NCBI GenBank assembly: GCA_011774835.1
Contig: JAACAK010000047.1
Span: 31,250 to 82,752, forward strand
Direction: 5' to 3'
Length of the DNA stretch: 51,503 bases
Source: Candidatus Kutchimonas denitrificans
Lineage (GTDB): Bacteria > Gemmatimonadota > Gemmatimonadetes > Palauibacterales > KS3-K002
Part shown: positions 10,385 through 19,430 of the stretch, piece after piece
Position numbering within the stretch: position 1 is the first letter of the stretch
Layout of the letters: the number at the start of each line of letters is the position of its first letter
Position numbers and translations under genes: made by a program
Notes under the pieces: model-generated
Seen by the model: only the letters and a program-made list of their open reading frames with translations
What the model was told of the DNA's origin: nothing
Databases searched by the model: none

Positions 10385-11188
10385 CTAGCTGAAAAGCTCC
10401 CGCCAGGACGCGCGCGGCGCTTCCAGCGCCTCGCCGTGCTCGAGTCGGTCCAGTATGCCGTTCAGCACCAGGTTCATCTTCTCCACCGACCGGCCGTACC
10501 CGCTTCGCGCCAGCCCCACGGATGCCGCGAGGAAGACCGGCGTTCCCACCGCGGCGACCGCCGGCAGGGACGGCAAGCCGACGATGAAGACGCTGGCCGC
10601 CGCGACGGCGGAGCCACCGCCGCCCATTCCCAAGCCCCAGAACCACCCGGCACGTTCGTTCCCCAGATCGGCGACGAGCGTCACCTGACACTCCTCCTCG
10701 GAGAGCGGGATCACGCGCATCTCGACGGCCCTGGCCTTCTTCGCCAGCTGGTATCCGCGCCCCAGCACGTCGACGGACCGCAAGATCGAAGCTACCATGC
10801 CCGATTCGGGCTCCCACAAGGAGCCGGTCTTCAGCTGGCGCACGGGTCTGAGCCCCTCGTTGCTCCGAAAATGATCGCGTAGGGCGCGGGTGACCTCCCC
10901 GGCGGACTCGGGTATCCGGCGCGTGGCCGCGATCAGCGCCGGACCACAGAGCCGCGACGCCCAACCACGCTCGACCAGCAGCGTTTCACTGCCGGCGGCG
11001 GCACGGTGCTCGGCCAGGGCGCGGCGCACGCTCGTTTCCGAGAGCCCCACCTCGCCGGCGATCCGGATCACGTCATCCTCGCTCAGATCGGGAGCCTGGG
11101 CCCCGTATCGGTCCTCGATCTCAGCCGCGCGGCGGATGACGATTTCGAGCTCCTCGCGACTCAAGCGCAGGGGTCCGAGTTCGCCCAT
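10385..11188 (-). CDS. Uncharacterised membrane protein with N-terminal helical domain
   Basis: 267 residues. The N-terminal 65 residues are helical (SREELEIVIRRAAEIEDR, then LSEDDVIRIAGEVGLSETSVRRAL), resembling a small winged or three-helix regulatory segment. The middle is mixed alpha/beta. Two hydrophobic segments (about 183-230, with GLGMGGGGSAVAAASVFIVGLP) form a Gly/Ala-rich membrane hairpin. Function unknown. It lies 11 bp after the slipin gene on the same strand, so a shared role in the inner membrane is possible. Confidence 0.65.
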   Translation of the reverse strand: MGELGPLRLSREELEIVIRRAAEIEDRYGAQAPDLSEDDVIRIAGEVGLSETSVRRALAEHRAAAGSETLLVERGWASRLCGPALIAATRRIPESAGEVTRALRDHFRSNEGLRPVRQLKTGSLWEPESGMVASILRSVDVLGRGYQLAKKARAVEMRVIPLSEEECQVTLVADLGNERAGWFWGLGMGGGGSAVAAASVFIVGLPSLPAVAAVGTPVFLAASVGLARSGYGRSVEKMNLVLNGILDRLEHGEALEAPRASWRELFS

Positions 11189-11199
11189 TCGGTTCGGCG

Positions 11200-12081
11200 C
11201 TACTCCTGCTTCCGCTTCCGTTCAGCGGGCGCTTTCTCGCCTTTGGCGAATCGGCCCGGCAGTTCCCGGGGCGGCGGCAGTTCTCGCTTGCCCTCGTCCT
11301 CTTCCTCGTCTTCCGGCTCCAACGGCTCACCCTGCGGGCTCCGCGACATGAACGGCTTTACCAGGTCCATCGGGATGGGGAAGAGCGTCGTCGAGTTGTT
11401 CTCCGCCGCGATCTCGGAGACCGTCTGCAGGAAGCGCAGCTGCAGAGCGGCGGGATCGGCGCTCATGATCTTCGCCGCCTCCACCAGCTTGCGCGAAGCC
11501 TGGTGCTCGCCCAGCGCGTTCACCACCTTGGCCCGCCGCTCGCGTTCTGCCTCGGCCTGCCGGGCCATCGCGCGTTTCATCTCCTGCGGAAGATCGATGT
11601 CCTTCACTTCGACGGCGGTTACCTCTATCCCCCAAGTGTCGGTCTGCTCGTCGATGATCTCTCGCAGCATCTCGTTGTACTTCTCCCGTTCGGCCAGCAG
11701 ATCATCGAGCTCGGCCTGGCCGATTACCGAACGGAGCGTTGTCTGGGCCAGTTGCGACGTGGCGAACAGGAAATCCTCGACCTCGACGATCGCCTTGACC
11801 GGAACGTTGACGCGGAAATAGAGGACCGCGTTGACTTTCACAGAGACGTTGTCCCGGGTGATGACATCTTGTGGCGGTATGTCCATCGCGACGATGCGCA
11901 AGCTGACCCGTTGCATTCGCTCGATCCCGAACGGCACCAGGAAGATGAGGCCGGGTCCTCTCGCTCCGCGCAGCCGACCGAGGCGAAAAACCACACCGCG
12001 CTCGTACTCCCAGAGGATCCTCAGGCTCGTGGCGAGCGCCAGCGCGCCAGCCACAGCCAGTCCTGCGAGCAATACCTCCAC
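11200..12081 (-). CDS. SPFH-domain protein, slipin/stomatin family
   Basis: 293 residues from GTG 12081 behind GGGAGG. One N-terminal membrane helix (1-23) is followed by an SPFH/band 7 domain ([21 protein letters not shown], then [21 protein letters not shown]) and a coiled coil rich in Ala/Glu/Arg. The acidic then basic C-terminal tail ([11 protein letters not shown], then KRKQE) is low complexity. Slipins oligomerise in the membrane and often pair with NfeD-type proteases. No NfeD is visible here; the partner may be the membrane protein just downstream. Confidence 0.9.
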   Translation of the reverse strand: MEVLLAGLAVAGALALATSLRILWEYERGVVFRLGRLRGARGPGLIFLVPFGIERMQRVSLRIVAMDIPPQDVITRDNVSVKVNAVLYFRVNVPVKAIVEVEDFLFATSQLAQTTLRSVIGQAELDDLLAEREKYNEMLREIIDEQTDTWGIEVTAVEVKDIDLPQEMKRAMARQAEAERERRAKVVNALGEHQASRKLVEAAKIMSADPAALQLRFLQTVSEIAAENNSTTLFPIPMDLVKPFMSRSPQGEPLEPEDEEEDEGKRELPPPRELPGRFAKGEKAPAERKRKQE

Positions 12082-12211
12082 GACTACCTCCCTGCAGTGA
12101 GAATCGCCGAATGGCGACCCGGAGGCGAAGGCCGATTTCCTTCTGAAAGTCTAAACTTAGCGGCTGGTCTCGGACAGGCAAACAGCGGACGGCCACAGAA
12201 CGGGAGCAAAC

Positions 12212-12259
12212 GAAGCCCCCGTCCGGGTGGCCAAAGAAGCGGCCGGGGACGGGGGCTTC
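12212..12259 (-). terminator. Strong GC hairpin terminator after the cytochrome c gene
   Basis: A perfect 13-bp stem (12212-12224 pairing with 12247-12259) closes a 22-nt loop starting 15 bp after the stop of the minus-strand cytochrome gene. On that strand it is followed by a short GTTTGCT rather than a long U-run. The position fits a terminator for the cytochrome gene. Confidence 0.65.
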
Positions 12260-12273
12260 TCTGCGAGAAAACG

Positions 12274-12729
12274 TTACGACTTCAGCGTCCAGACGTAGGC
12301 AGAAACCGCCCGCACCTGCTCATCGCTGATCCCGCTACCGCCCTTGGGCGGCATTGGCGTACCCGTCGACGAGGCACTGGTGTCGACTCCGTTCATGACC
12401 GTTTCCACGATGCCCTCGTAGGAGCCATCGCTGTGCAGCCACTCGTCGTCGGTCAAAGCGGCGCCCAGACCCTGCACACCTTCACCGTTCGCGCCATGGC
12501 ACGTGTAGCACAGGCCCGAGCCCGCGTAAATCGTTTCACCCTGGTTCACCATCTCCATGGTGACGCCCTCGGGCAGCTCCATCTGCTCGCCCTGTCCCTC
12601 CATGGACTGGCTCTCGGCAGGAGTCGTCGCCGGCGTCTCCGCCGACGTCTGCTCCTCGCCTTCGCCGCCGCCACATGCTACAACGATGGCCAGTGCGAAG
12701 GCTGCTCCCAACCCCATCAGCCTGCTCAT
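12274..12729 (-). CDS. Class I cytochrome c lipoprotein
   Basis: 151 residues. A signal peptide ends in the lipobox IVVAC, followed by a Glu/Thr/Ser-rich linker (20-55) that would hold the domain off the membrane. The heme site is CYTCH at about 73-77, and TPMPPKGG supplies a likely distal Met. It is a single-heme periplasmic electron carrier. The ribosome site GGAGGA lies just before the ATG. No oxidase genes are adjacent, so its redox partners are unknown. Confidence 0.9.
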   Translation of the reverse strand: MSRLMGLGAAFALAIVVACGGGEGEEQTSAETPATTPAESQSMEGQGEQMELPEGVTMEMVNQGETIYAGSGLCYTCHGANGEGVQGLGAALTDDEWLHSDGSYEGIVETVMNGVDTSASSTGTPMPPKGGSGISDEQVRAVSAYVWTLKS

Positions 12730-12873
12730 GTCATCCTCCGTTCAGTGATATGCGACCCGCCCGTGCGGGGCTGTGCTGCCCGAAAACGCCGCCGCATGTC
12801 CCGCGGCGGGCCGTCGATGGCACTCGATAAGCGTGGGATTCCGCGGCGATAATACCCGGGCCCCGTGCACCCG

Positions 12874-13518
12874 TCAAGCCGAGTCCGGCCCGTCCGCGCG
12901 GGCGGCGCCGCACTCGGGGCAGAAGTGCCAGACGGGCTCCAGAACGGCCCCGCACGACTGGCAGGCGCCGGGCACCAGACGAACGCCGCAGAAGGGGCAG
13001 TAAGTGGCTCGGCCCGGGACCTCGGCCTGGCACGCCGGGCAGTTCTGTACCGCATCGATCGGGGCTTCCGCGGCCCCGGTCTCCGGCTCGACCTCATCGT
13101 CCGGATGGGGGGAAACGTCCTGCCCCGGTGGATCGCGCCATTCGCTGCGGTCGCGCAGCTCGGGCGGCGCGTAGCGGATATGGCCCGGCGGCGGAATGAG
13201 AGCGGCGTTGAGCCAGACGCGGGCATCGGGAAAGGCACGGTAACGGCGAATGTCGGGGAGCTTCTCTTCGATGCCGGCTCGCAGCTCGTCCTGCACCGAG
13301 CTGTCACCGAGCACGTAGCTCCGCTCGCCGGCGAGCAGCCGGGAGAGGGCGAGCTCGTAATCGTCGTTCGAGCGAAGCCCGGCGGGATTGCGAACGCGAC
13401 GGTATGGGATGAGCTCGTCGTGCACCTCGAGGACCGTCATCGGCTCGCTCAAGGCCGACGGCCGTTCGCGTCGAAGAATCTCCACGAATTCGTAGTAGAG
13501 ACGATCCAGATCGTCCAT
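12874..13518 (-). CDS. Protein with C-terminal double zinc ribbon
   Basis: 214 residues. The N-terminal 115 residues are helical and resemble no family I know (YYEFVEILRRERP, then VLEVHDELIPYRRVRN). An acidic linker follows, then four CxxC knuckles: CPAC, CPFC, CQSC and CPEC (about 160-205), forming two zinc ribbons. Such ribbons usually mediate protein or nucleic-acid contacts. It is transcribed 25 bp after the HD-GYP regulator, so a role in that signalling unit is possible. The function is not known. Confidence 0.75.
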   Translation of the reverse strand: MDDLDRLYYEFVEILRRERPSALSEPMTVLEVHDELIPYRRVRNPAGLRSNDDYELALSRLLAGERSYVLGDSSVQDELRAGIEEKLPDIRRYRAFPDARVWLNAALIPPPGHIRYAPPELRDRSEWRDPPGQDVSPHPDDEVEPETGAAEAPIDAVQNCPACQAEVPGRATYCPFCGVRLVPGACQSCGAVLEPVWHFCPECGAARADGPDSA

Positions 13519-13543
13519 CTCTCAACCTTCCGGGTCGGAGGCG

Positions 13544-14602
13544 TTACGTGTCTGGCCCGGGCACCTCGAGATCGAAGGCCTCCGACTCGAAGTCGCTCTC
13601 ACGGGCCTGATGGAACGCCTGCACCACCCTGCGATCGAACAGTGAGCCGGCGCACCGATCGATCTCCGCCACCGCCTCCGTCACGCTTTTCGCCGGGCGG
13701 TGGGGCCGGTCGCTCAGCATCGCCGCGTAAGCGTCCGCCAGCCCGACGATGCACCCCTCCAGCGAGATCTCGCCCCCGGCCAACCCCTTCGGGTAACCGG
13801 AGCCGTCCCAGCGCTCGTGGTGCTGCAGAACCCCGGGCCGCGCCGGCTCCAGATAAGGCACCGCCTCGACCAGACGCGCCCCGACCTGCGGGTGCTTCCG
13901 AATCAGCTGCCACTCCTCGAGATCGAGGGGCCCCGGCTTGTTCACGGTCGATTCGGGCACCGCCAGCATGCCCACATCACGGAGCACCGCCGCGAGCCAC
14001 AGGCGCTTGAGCCCTTCACCGGACAGACCCAGCCGGGCCCCCGTGCCGACCGCCGCCCGGGCGACGAGATTCAGGTGGCCGCTCCCACTGCCCTGGCGCG
14101 ACTCGAGCGCCGCCGCCAGGGCAGCGATTCCCTGTCGACAGTATCGCTCCAGCGCCGAGACTCCACCTTCCCGGTCATCGCCCATCGCCTCGTGGAAGGC
14201 CCGGTTCTCCCGCAGCAGCCGCTGATGCTCCAGCGCGCGGGCCACGCTATGGCTGAGCTCTGCCAGGTTGAAAGGCTTGAGCAGATAATCGTCCGCCCCA
14301 TGGCGCAGCGCCTCGACGGCGAAACCGACGTCGGTGTACGCCGTCATCATGATCACCTGAATCTCAGAGTCACGGCGTTTGATCTCCTGCAGAAGCTCGA
14401 TGCCGCTCATCCCGGGCATGCGCACGTCGGTTACCACCAGATCCAGTTCGTCCGTGGCCAGACGCCGCAGGGCCTCCTCGCCGGAGCTGGCGGTCGTGCA
14501 CTCGTATCCTTCGCGCCTGAGCTTCTTCGCCAGCGCCACGGTGATCGCGGGCTCATCGTCGACCACCAGCACTCGGGCGCCCTCCGCTCCCCCCTTATTC
14601 AT
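13544..14602 (-). CDS. Response regulator with degenerate HD-GYP output domain
   Basis: 352 residues. The receiver domain (10-125) has Asp14/Asp15, phospho-acceptor Asp59 and Lys109, all intact. The HD-GYP-like domain (about 150-345) keeps HHERWDGSGYP (261-271) and a later Asp290, but the signature HD is RD (Arg208-Asp209) and the following Lys is Met212. HD-GYP enzymes hydrolyse cyclic di-GMP using a metal site that includes that HD pair. Activity here is therefore doubtful, and the domain may bind nucleotide or a GGDEF partner instead. Its start overlaps the end of the upstream sensor-like gene by 8 bp, so the two are probably coupled. Confidence 0.88.
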   Translation of the reverse strand: MNKGGAEGARVLVVDDEPAITVALAKKLRREGYECTTASSGEEALRRLATDELDLVVTDVRMPGMSGIELLQEIKRRDSEIQVIMMTAYTDVGFAVEALRHGADDYLLKPFNLAELSHSVARALEHQRLLRENRAFHEAMGDDREGGVSALERYCRQGIAALAAALESRQGSGSGHLNLVARAAVGTGARLGLSGEGLKRLWLAAVLRDVGMLAVPESTVNKPGPLDLEEWQLIRKHPQVGARLVEAVPYLEPARPGVLQHHERWDGSGYPKGLAGGEISLEGCIVGLADAYAAMLSDRPHRPAKSVTEAVAEIDRCAGSLFDRRVVQAFHQARESDFESEAFDLEVPGPDT

Positions 14603-15197
14603 CGGATCCCAGTCGGTTGAGACGTGCGAGCAGCTCGCGCACCCGTCCCGTCATCTCCTCGATCGTCTGCAAGCTCTTGCGCTGGCCATCGGTCAGCGTG
14701 TCATCGTCGGTCAGCAGCAGTTCCGTTTCGGCCAAGATCGCCGTCAGCGGGCTGTTCACCTCCTGGCGCACTTCCTCGATGACCGACATGACGTGTGCGA
14801 GACGCTCGGCCCGCGCCCTCTGGGTCTGCAGCGCCGATCGGGCCTGCTGAACATCCGCCTGCCGCATCACGGCGTCCGCCAGCATTTTGTCGTCCACGCT
14901 GTCGGGTATCTGAACGAAGGCGCCGTAGTCGAGGAAGGCGATGCTGAACTCCGAACCCCAGAGCACGGCCCGTTCCGGCTCGACCACGGCCTCGAGCACC
15001 GAGACCACCTCGCGCTCGGGGAGCGTGCTGTCCACCAGCACGATGAGCTCCCGATCCAGCGATAGCTCGTCCACCGCCGCACTGCTGTCCGGGGCGTGGA
15101 GGATCTGGCAAGCGGTGGCCAATGCCTCCTCGGCACGGCGGCGCCGCTCCGCATCGGCGCTCACCAGCAGCACCGCGCACCGTTTCCCCCCACCCAA
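14595..15197 (-). CDS. Receiver-like protein with a DHp-like helix lacking His and kinase domain
   Basis: 200 residues from TTG 15197, supported by AGGAGG 5 nt upstream. Residues 6-120 resemble a receiver (AVLLVSADAE, VLVD with Asp56, hydrophobic strands), but acidic-pocket residues are poorly kept. Residues about 130-195 look like a HisKA dimerisation hairpin: EEVRQEVNSPLTAILAET matches the usual H-E-x-x-N-P-L-T-A-I with Gln145 in place of His. No ATPase domain follows. It is probably a non-catalytic scaffold, inhibitor or phosphotransfer decoy for the HD-GYP regulator with which it overlaps. Confidence 0.6.
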   Translation of the reverse strand: MGGGKRCAVLLVSADAERRRRAEEALATACQILHAPDSSAAVDELSLDRELIVLVDSTLPEREVVSVLEAVVEPERAVLWGSEFSIAFLDYGAFVQIPDSVDDKMLADAVMRQADVQQARSALQTQRARAERLAHVMSVIEEVRQEVNSPLTAILAETELLLTDDDTLTDGQRKSLQTIEEMTGRVRELLARLNRLGSDE

Positions 15198-15212
15198 TCG
15201 CGCCTCCTCCGT

Positions 15213-16559
15213 CTATTCGGGACCCTGGTCCAGCGGGTCCGCTCCGTCTTCCTCGCTCCGCAATAGCCGCACGGATCTTACCCTCCGATCGTCGACCCGA
15301 TCCACCACCAGCTGCGCGCCGGCGACCTCCACCGTATCGCCGAGCTTCGGCACCTGACCCAGCTCGCCCAGGATGAAGCCGCCCAGCGTGTCGTAGTCCT
15401 CCACGGGCAGCTCGAGGCCAAATTCCTCGTTGACTTCGTCGATCGGCGCGCTGCCATCTATCAGTGGCTCGCCGCGGGTCGACGTAGTGAACAGGGGCCG
15501 TGCGATGTCGTGCTCGTCGTAGATCTCGCCGACGATCTCCTCGATCAGATCTTCGAGCGTCACCAGACCGTCCGTTCCCCCGAACTCGTCCACCACGATG
15601 GCCATGTGGATCTTCATGCGCAGGAACTCGGCCAGCAAATCGTCCACCGACTTCGTATCGGGAACGAAATAGGGTTCCCGCATGATGCGCCTCACGTCGA
15701 ACTCCGCCACCTCGCCTGAGGCGGCCGTCGGAAGGATGTCCTTGACCAAGACGACCCCCACCACGTTGTCCAGGCTCTCTTCGTATACCGGCAGGCGCGA
15801 GTATCCAGAGAGGTTCGTCTTCTCGATCAGCTCATCGAACGACACGTTCGTCGGGACGGCCACGATATCCGGCCGCGGCGTCATCACCTCCCGGGCCATC
15901 GTCCGCGTCAGCTCGAACACGCCCGAGATCATCTCCTGCTCCTCGCTGTCGACGACGCCGTGTTCCCTGCTGCGCCGCACCAGCATGACGATCTCCTCCG
16001 GGCTATGGACTCGCTCCGCCTCGGAGGGCAGGCGCACGCCCAGTACTTTCAGCAGCCAGTTCGCTGACTCGTTGAGCCACCAGATGAGGGGGCCGAGAAC
16101 ACGCGTGAACCAGATCAGGGGCCTGACCAGCCAGCGCGCGATCTGTTCGGGGTGGAAGATGGCGAGCGCCTTCGGCGCCACCTCCCCGAGAACGACGTGC
16201 AGGTAGGTAATGATGAAGAAGGCGATGGCGACGGCGATGCCGTGGCGGGCGAGGTAGCCGAACGGGGCCGCCACGCCGGCGAACGCGTCCTCCAGCGTGT
16301 GGGCGATCGTTGCCTCGCCGATCCAGCCCAAGCCCAGCGAAGCCAGGGTGATCCCCACCTGGCAGGAGGACAGGTAGAGGTTCAACTCGACCTGCGCCTT
16401 GCGGACCACGCCGGCCAACCGGTCGCCCTTATTCTCCAGGTACGCCAGCCGTGAGTCCTTCGCACCGACCAGAGAGAACTCCGCGGCGACGAAGAAGCCG
16501 TTGGCGGCCACGAGTACAGCGACCGCCAACAGCCTCAAAACGACCTCGATCGTCGTCAT
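15213..16559 (-). CDS. CNNM/CorC family (HlyC/CorC) membrane transporter
   Basis: 448 residues. An N-terminal DUF21/CNNM membrane domain (1-200; about four helices, ANGFFVAAEFSLVGAK, LGLGWIGEATIAHTLED) is followed by a CBS pair (about 215-340, MTPRPDIVAVP and MAIVVDEFGGTDGLVTLEDLIEEIVGEI) and a C-terminal CorC_HlyC domain (about 355-440, DGSAPIDEVNEEF). The family moves Mg2+ or Na+/Mg2+ across the inner membrane with nucleotide sensing by the CBS pair. It is a complete, normal-length member. It is followed by the sensor-like gene after 15 bp, with no obvious functional link. Confidence 0.93.
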   Translation of the reverse strand: MTTIEVVLRLLAVAVLVAANGFFVAAEFSLVGAKDSRLAYLENKGDRLAGVVRKAQVELNLYLSSCQVGITLASLGLGWIGEATIAHTLEDAFAGVAAPFGYLARHGIAVAIAFFIITYLHVVLGEVAPKALAIFHPEQIARWLVRPLIWFTRVLGPLIWWLNESANWLLKVLGVRLPSEAERVHSPEEIVMLVRRSREHGVVDSEEQEMISGVFELTRTMAREVMTPRPDIVAVPTNVSFDELIEKTNLSGYSRLPVYEESLDNVVGVVLVKDILPTAASGEVAEFDVRRIMREPYFVPDTKSVDDLLAEFLRMKIHMAIVVDEFGGTDGLVTLEDLIEEIVGEIYDEHDIARPLFTTSTRGEPLIDGSAPIDEVNEEFGLELPVEDYDTLGGFILGELGQVPKLGDTVEVAGAQLVVDRVDDRRVRSVRLLRSEEDGADPLDQGPE

Positions 16560-16628
16560 TCGGTAAGCAGATTGTCACCGGCGGAGAACGGCGTTCCCGT
16601 CGGGCCGGTCAGGGAAGTGTCCCGTGGT

Positions 16629-16898
16629 TCAGTCGGTATCGCTCGTGGCGTTGGTCTTTCCGTACGAGATGACGGGCTGACAGTAGCGTCGCCCGATCTC
16701 CTCCAGTCGATTCAGCTCATCCTGCGTGATGCCAGAGTACCGGTTGGCCAGGTAGTCCATGGTCTCTTTGAACCAGGCGTCTCTCTGCTCGTCCGTCGCT
16801 TCCAGCACTCCGCAGTGCTGTATCTGGCTCATCAATTCGTTTCGCGCACGACTGAACAATGAAGGTCCGCCTTTACCCTCCTTTTTGCGTTTGCTCAC
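16629..16898 (-). CDS. Small conserved-looking hypothetical protein
   Basis: 89 residues from GTG 16898, supported by GGAGGG 4-5 nt upstream. It has a basic start (SKRKKEGKGG), an acidic middle helix (EATDEQRDAWFKETMDYLANRY) and a helix with ELNRLEEIGRRYCQP. No signal peptide or membrane helix is visible and I recognise no family. It lies 69 bp upstream of the CorC-like gene on the same strand and diverges from hyuB. Confidence 0.65.
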   Translation of the reverse strand: MSKRKKEGKGGPSLFSRARNELMSQIQHCGVLEATDEQRDAWFKETMDYLANRYSGITQDELNRLEEIGRRYCQPVISYGKTNATSDTD

Positions 16899-17023
16899 GC
16901 TCCCTCCTCAATCTAGAATTACGGTACAATCACAGCGTCGATGCCGCCGCGCCGGCTCCCGGCGCGTGCAACGAACGCCACCCCTGATCATCGACTGCAT
17001 AATATTACTGGCCCATCCACGAC

Positions 17024-18634
17024 ATGCAAACGCTACCCCCGGGAGGCCCCAACCACCTCGATGCGATCCGATTGGAAGTCTACCGGTCGCTGCTCCAGGC
17101 GATCGCCGAGGAGATGGGCGCGGCTCTGCGGCGCAGCGCCTATTCCCCGAACATAAAAGAGCGCCGTGACTACAGTTGCGCGATCTGCGACGCCCGGGCC
17201 AGGCCGGTGGCGCTGGGAGATCACATGCCCGTGCACCTGGGCGCCATCCCCCGCAGCGTCCAGGCGGCCCTCGCCGCGCTCGAGCTGGGAGACGGCGACG
17301 TCGCCCTGCTCAACGATCCGTTTCACGGCGGAACCCACCTGCCGGACCTGACCGCGGTACGCGGCGTCTGGATCGGCCCCGAGGCCGAGCTTCTCGGGTA
17401 CGTGGCCTCCCGCGCCCACCACGCCGACGTCGGCGGGGCGGCGCCCGGCTCCATGCCGTTATCCCGCGAGATCTTTCAGGAAGGGGTGAGAATTCCGCCG
17501 GTCAAGCTGGTGCGAGGCGGAGCGATCGACCGCGACGTCTGGCGCATGATCCTGGCCAACGTCCGGACCCCGGGCGAGCGAGAGGGCGATCTCCACGCCC
17601 AGCTGGCGGCGCTGGATGTCGGGGTGCGACGTCTGCGGGAGCTGGCGGAGCGCCGGAGCCCGGGCGAGCTGCGGATCGCGTTCGACGAGCTCGCGTCATA
17701 CGCTGACCGGCTGCTGCGCCGGGTGATCGAGCGGATACCCGACGGGCGCTACGTGGCCGAGGATTTCCTGGACGACGATGGCGTGACCGAGAACGCGGTT
17801 CGTATCGCCGTGGCGATCGAGGTCGAAGGCGACGAGATCGACCTCGATTTCGAGGGGAGCGCGGGCCAGCGAGACGGAAACGTCAACGCTGTGGCCGCGA
17901 TTACCGAATCGGCCGTACGCTACGCGCTGCGCTGCGTGGCGGAAGCGGTCCTTGGAACGTCGTTGCCCGCCGGCGGGGCGGATATGGCGGCCGTCCGGCT
18001 GCGAATCCCGGAGAGGAGCGTGGTGAACGCCCAACCGCCCGCGGCGGTGGCGGCGGGGAACGTGGAAACGTCGCAGCGGATCGTGGACGTGGTGTTCGCG
18101 GCCCTGGGTCAGGCGCTACCCGATCTCGTCCCCGCCTGCTCTAGCGGGACGATGAACAACTTCACGATGGGCGGACTCGATCCCGAGAGCGGCGAGCCTT
18201 TCGCCTATTACGAAACGGTCGCGGGAGGCATGGGCGCGAACCGTGCCCGTGATGGATTGGCCGGTGTCCACACCCACATGACCAATTCACTCAACACACC
18301 GGTTGAGGCGTTGGAGCACGCGATCCCGGTGCACGTTCGGCACTACTCGCTGCGGGCCCGAACGGGCGGCGAGGGGCTGAGGCGCGGGGGTGACGGGCTG
18401 CGACGCGACGTCGAGCTTCTGGTTCCCGCACGCGTGACCGTGCTGTCGGAGCGTCGGCGCTATGCACCTGGCGGAGCGCGGGGCGGTGCCGCGGGTGCGG
18501 CGGGGGAGAACTGGCTCATCCACGACGGGGAACCGCGACGACTCGCCGGAAAATTCACCGAGGACGTCGCGGCCGGCGACGTCATCAGCATTCGAACACC
18601 CGGAGGCGGCGGATGGGGAAACGCAGGGTCCTGA
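17024..18634 (+). CDS. hyuB: Hydantoinase B / 5-oxoprolinase beta-type protein
   Basis: 536 residues with HyuB landmarks: IRLEVYRSLLQAIAEEMGAAL near the N-terminus, DYSCAICD, GDHMPVHLGAIP, LLNDPFHGGTHLPDLT and NSLNTPVEALEHAIPV, and Gly-rich RTGGEGLRRGGDG. HyuB normally works with HyuA in ATP-dependent opening of hydantoins, 5-oxoproline or acetone/acetophenone-type substrates. No HyuA gene is adjacent. The alpha/beta hydrolase gene downstream overlaps its end by 22 bp, suggesting coupled expression. There is no strong ribosome site at 17024. Confidence 0.92.
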   Translation: MQTLPPGGPNHLDAIRLEVYRSLLQAIAEEMGAALRRSAYSPNIKERRDYSCAICDARARPVALGDHMPVHLGAIPRSVQAALAALELGDGDVALLNDPFHGGTHLPDLTAVRGVWIGPEAELLGYVASRAHHADVGGAAPGSMPLSREIFQEGVRIPPVKLVRGGAIDRDVWRMILANVRTPGEREGDLHAQLAALDVGVRRLRELAERRSPGELRIAFDELASYADRLLRRVIERIPDGRYVAEDFLDDDGVTENAVRIAVAIEVEGDEIDLDFEGSAGQRDGNVNAVAAITESAVRYALRCVAEAVLGTSLPAGGADMAAVRLRIPERSVVNAQPPAAVAAGNVETSQRIVDVVFAALGQALPDLVPACSSGTMNNFTMGGLDPESGEPFAYYETVAGGMGANRARDGLAGVHTHMTNSLNTPVEALEHAIPVHVRHYSLRARTGGEGLRRGGDGLRRDVELLVPARVTVLSERRRYAPGGARGGAAGAAGENWLIHDGEPRRLAGKFTEDVAAGDVISIRTPGGGGWGNAGS

Positions 18635-19413
18635 CGGCCAGAGGACCGATCCGCGGCACGGACACCACACGTCACGTGGTACCGCGCCGACTCCGGGTCG
18701 GCTCCCATCGCTTTCACTATGTCGAGGCCGGGATGGGGGCGCCGCTGCTGCTGATTCACGGGCTCGGCGCCTCGTCCCGATGGTGGTTCCCCATCCTGCC
18801 GGAGCTCAGCAGCGCTCACTTCCGTCTGCTGGCGCCCGACCTGCCTGGCTTCGGCCGCTCGCCCGGGCCCGCTCTCAACGTCGAGCACGCCGCCCGGTCC
18901 GTCGTCGCCCTGGCCGATCACCTCGGCTTGGGACAGTTCTTCGTCTGCGGACACTCGATGGGCGGCGCGATCGCCGCCGAGATCGCGGCCAATCATCCCG
19001 GACGCATCCGGCGGCTGGTCCTGATCGACAGCGCCGGAATCCCCGGCATCGGGGCCTCGCGAGTCCTCGGCCGGCTGGTCCAGCCGTGGTCGTGGTGTCC
19101 GGGCTGGTTCTATCGAACTCTGGTGGGAGACGTATTGCGGGCGGGTCCGAAGTCGATGCTGCGCGGGATCCGAGAGCTGCGCCGACACGATATCCGGCCC
19201 ACCCTCAATCGCGTGCGGTCGAAAACGCTGATTATCTGGGGCGCCAACGACACCCTGACTCCGGCAGCCCACAGCGAGCTGATGCTCTCGGCGTTGCCTG
19301 ACGGCCGTCTCGAGCTCGTCCCCGGTGCCCGCCACCTTCCGATGATCAGGAAGCCGGCGCTGACAGGAGGGCTGATCGCCTCGTTTTGTAGAGAGGAACT
19401 CAAGGCGCGTTGA
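18613..19413 (+). CDS. Alpha/beta-fold hydrolase
   Basis: 266 residues. The alpha/beta hydrolase fold shows LLLIHGLGASSRWW (oxyanion region), nucleophile elbow GHSMGG (Ser about 116), acid in WGANDTLTP and His in GARHLPM. It is a cytoplasmic serine hydrolase of ester or C-C hydrolase type; the substrate is not evident. The ATG lies inside the end of hyuB behind a GGAGG-like stretch, so the pair may degrade one compound. It is followed by the second long palindrome. Confidence 0.9.
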   Translation: MGKRRVLTARGPIRGTDTTRHVVPRRLRVGSHRFHYVEAGMGAPLLLIHGLGASSRWWFPILPELSSAHFRLLAPDLPGFGRSPGPALNVEHAARSVVALADHLGLGQFFVCGHSMGGAIAAEIAANHPGRIRRLVLIDSAGIPGIGASRVLGRLVQPWSWCPGWFYRTLVGDVLRAGPKSMLRGIRELRRHDIRPTLNRVRSKTLIIWGANDTLTPAAHSELMLSALPDGRLELVPGARHLPMIRKPALTGGLIASFCREELKAR

Positions 19414-19430
19414 TCCCACTGGGAGTTCGG

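Noticed and set aside
12082-12211. Short frames between the slipin and cytochrome c genes
   Set aside because: No ribosome sites or protein-like composition; only the cytochrome terminator is supportable nearby.
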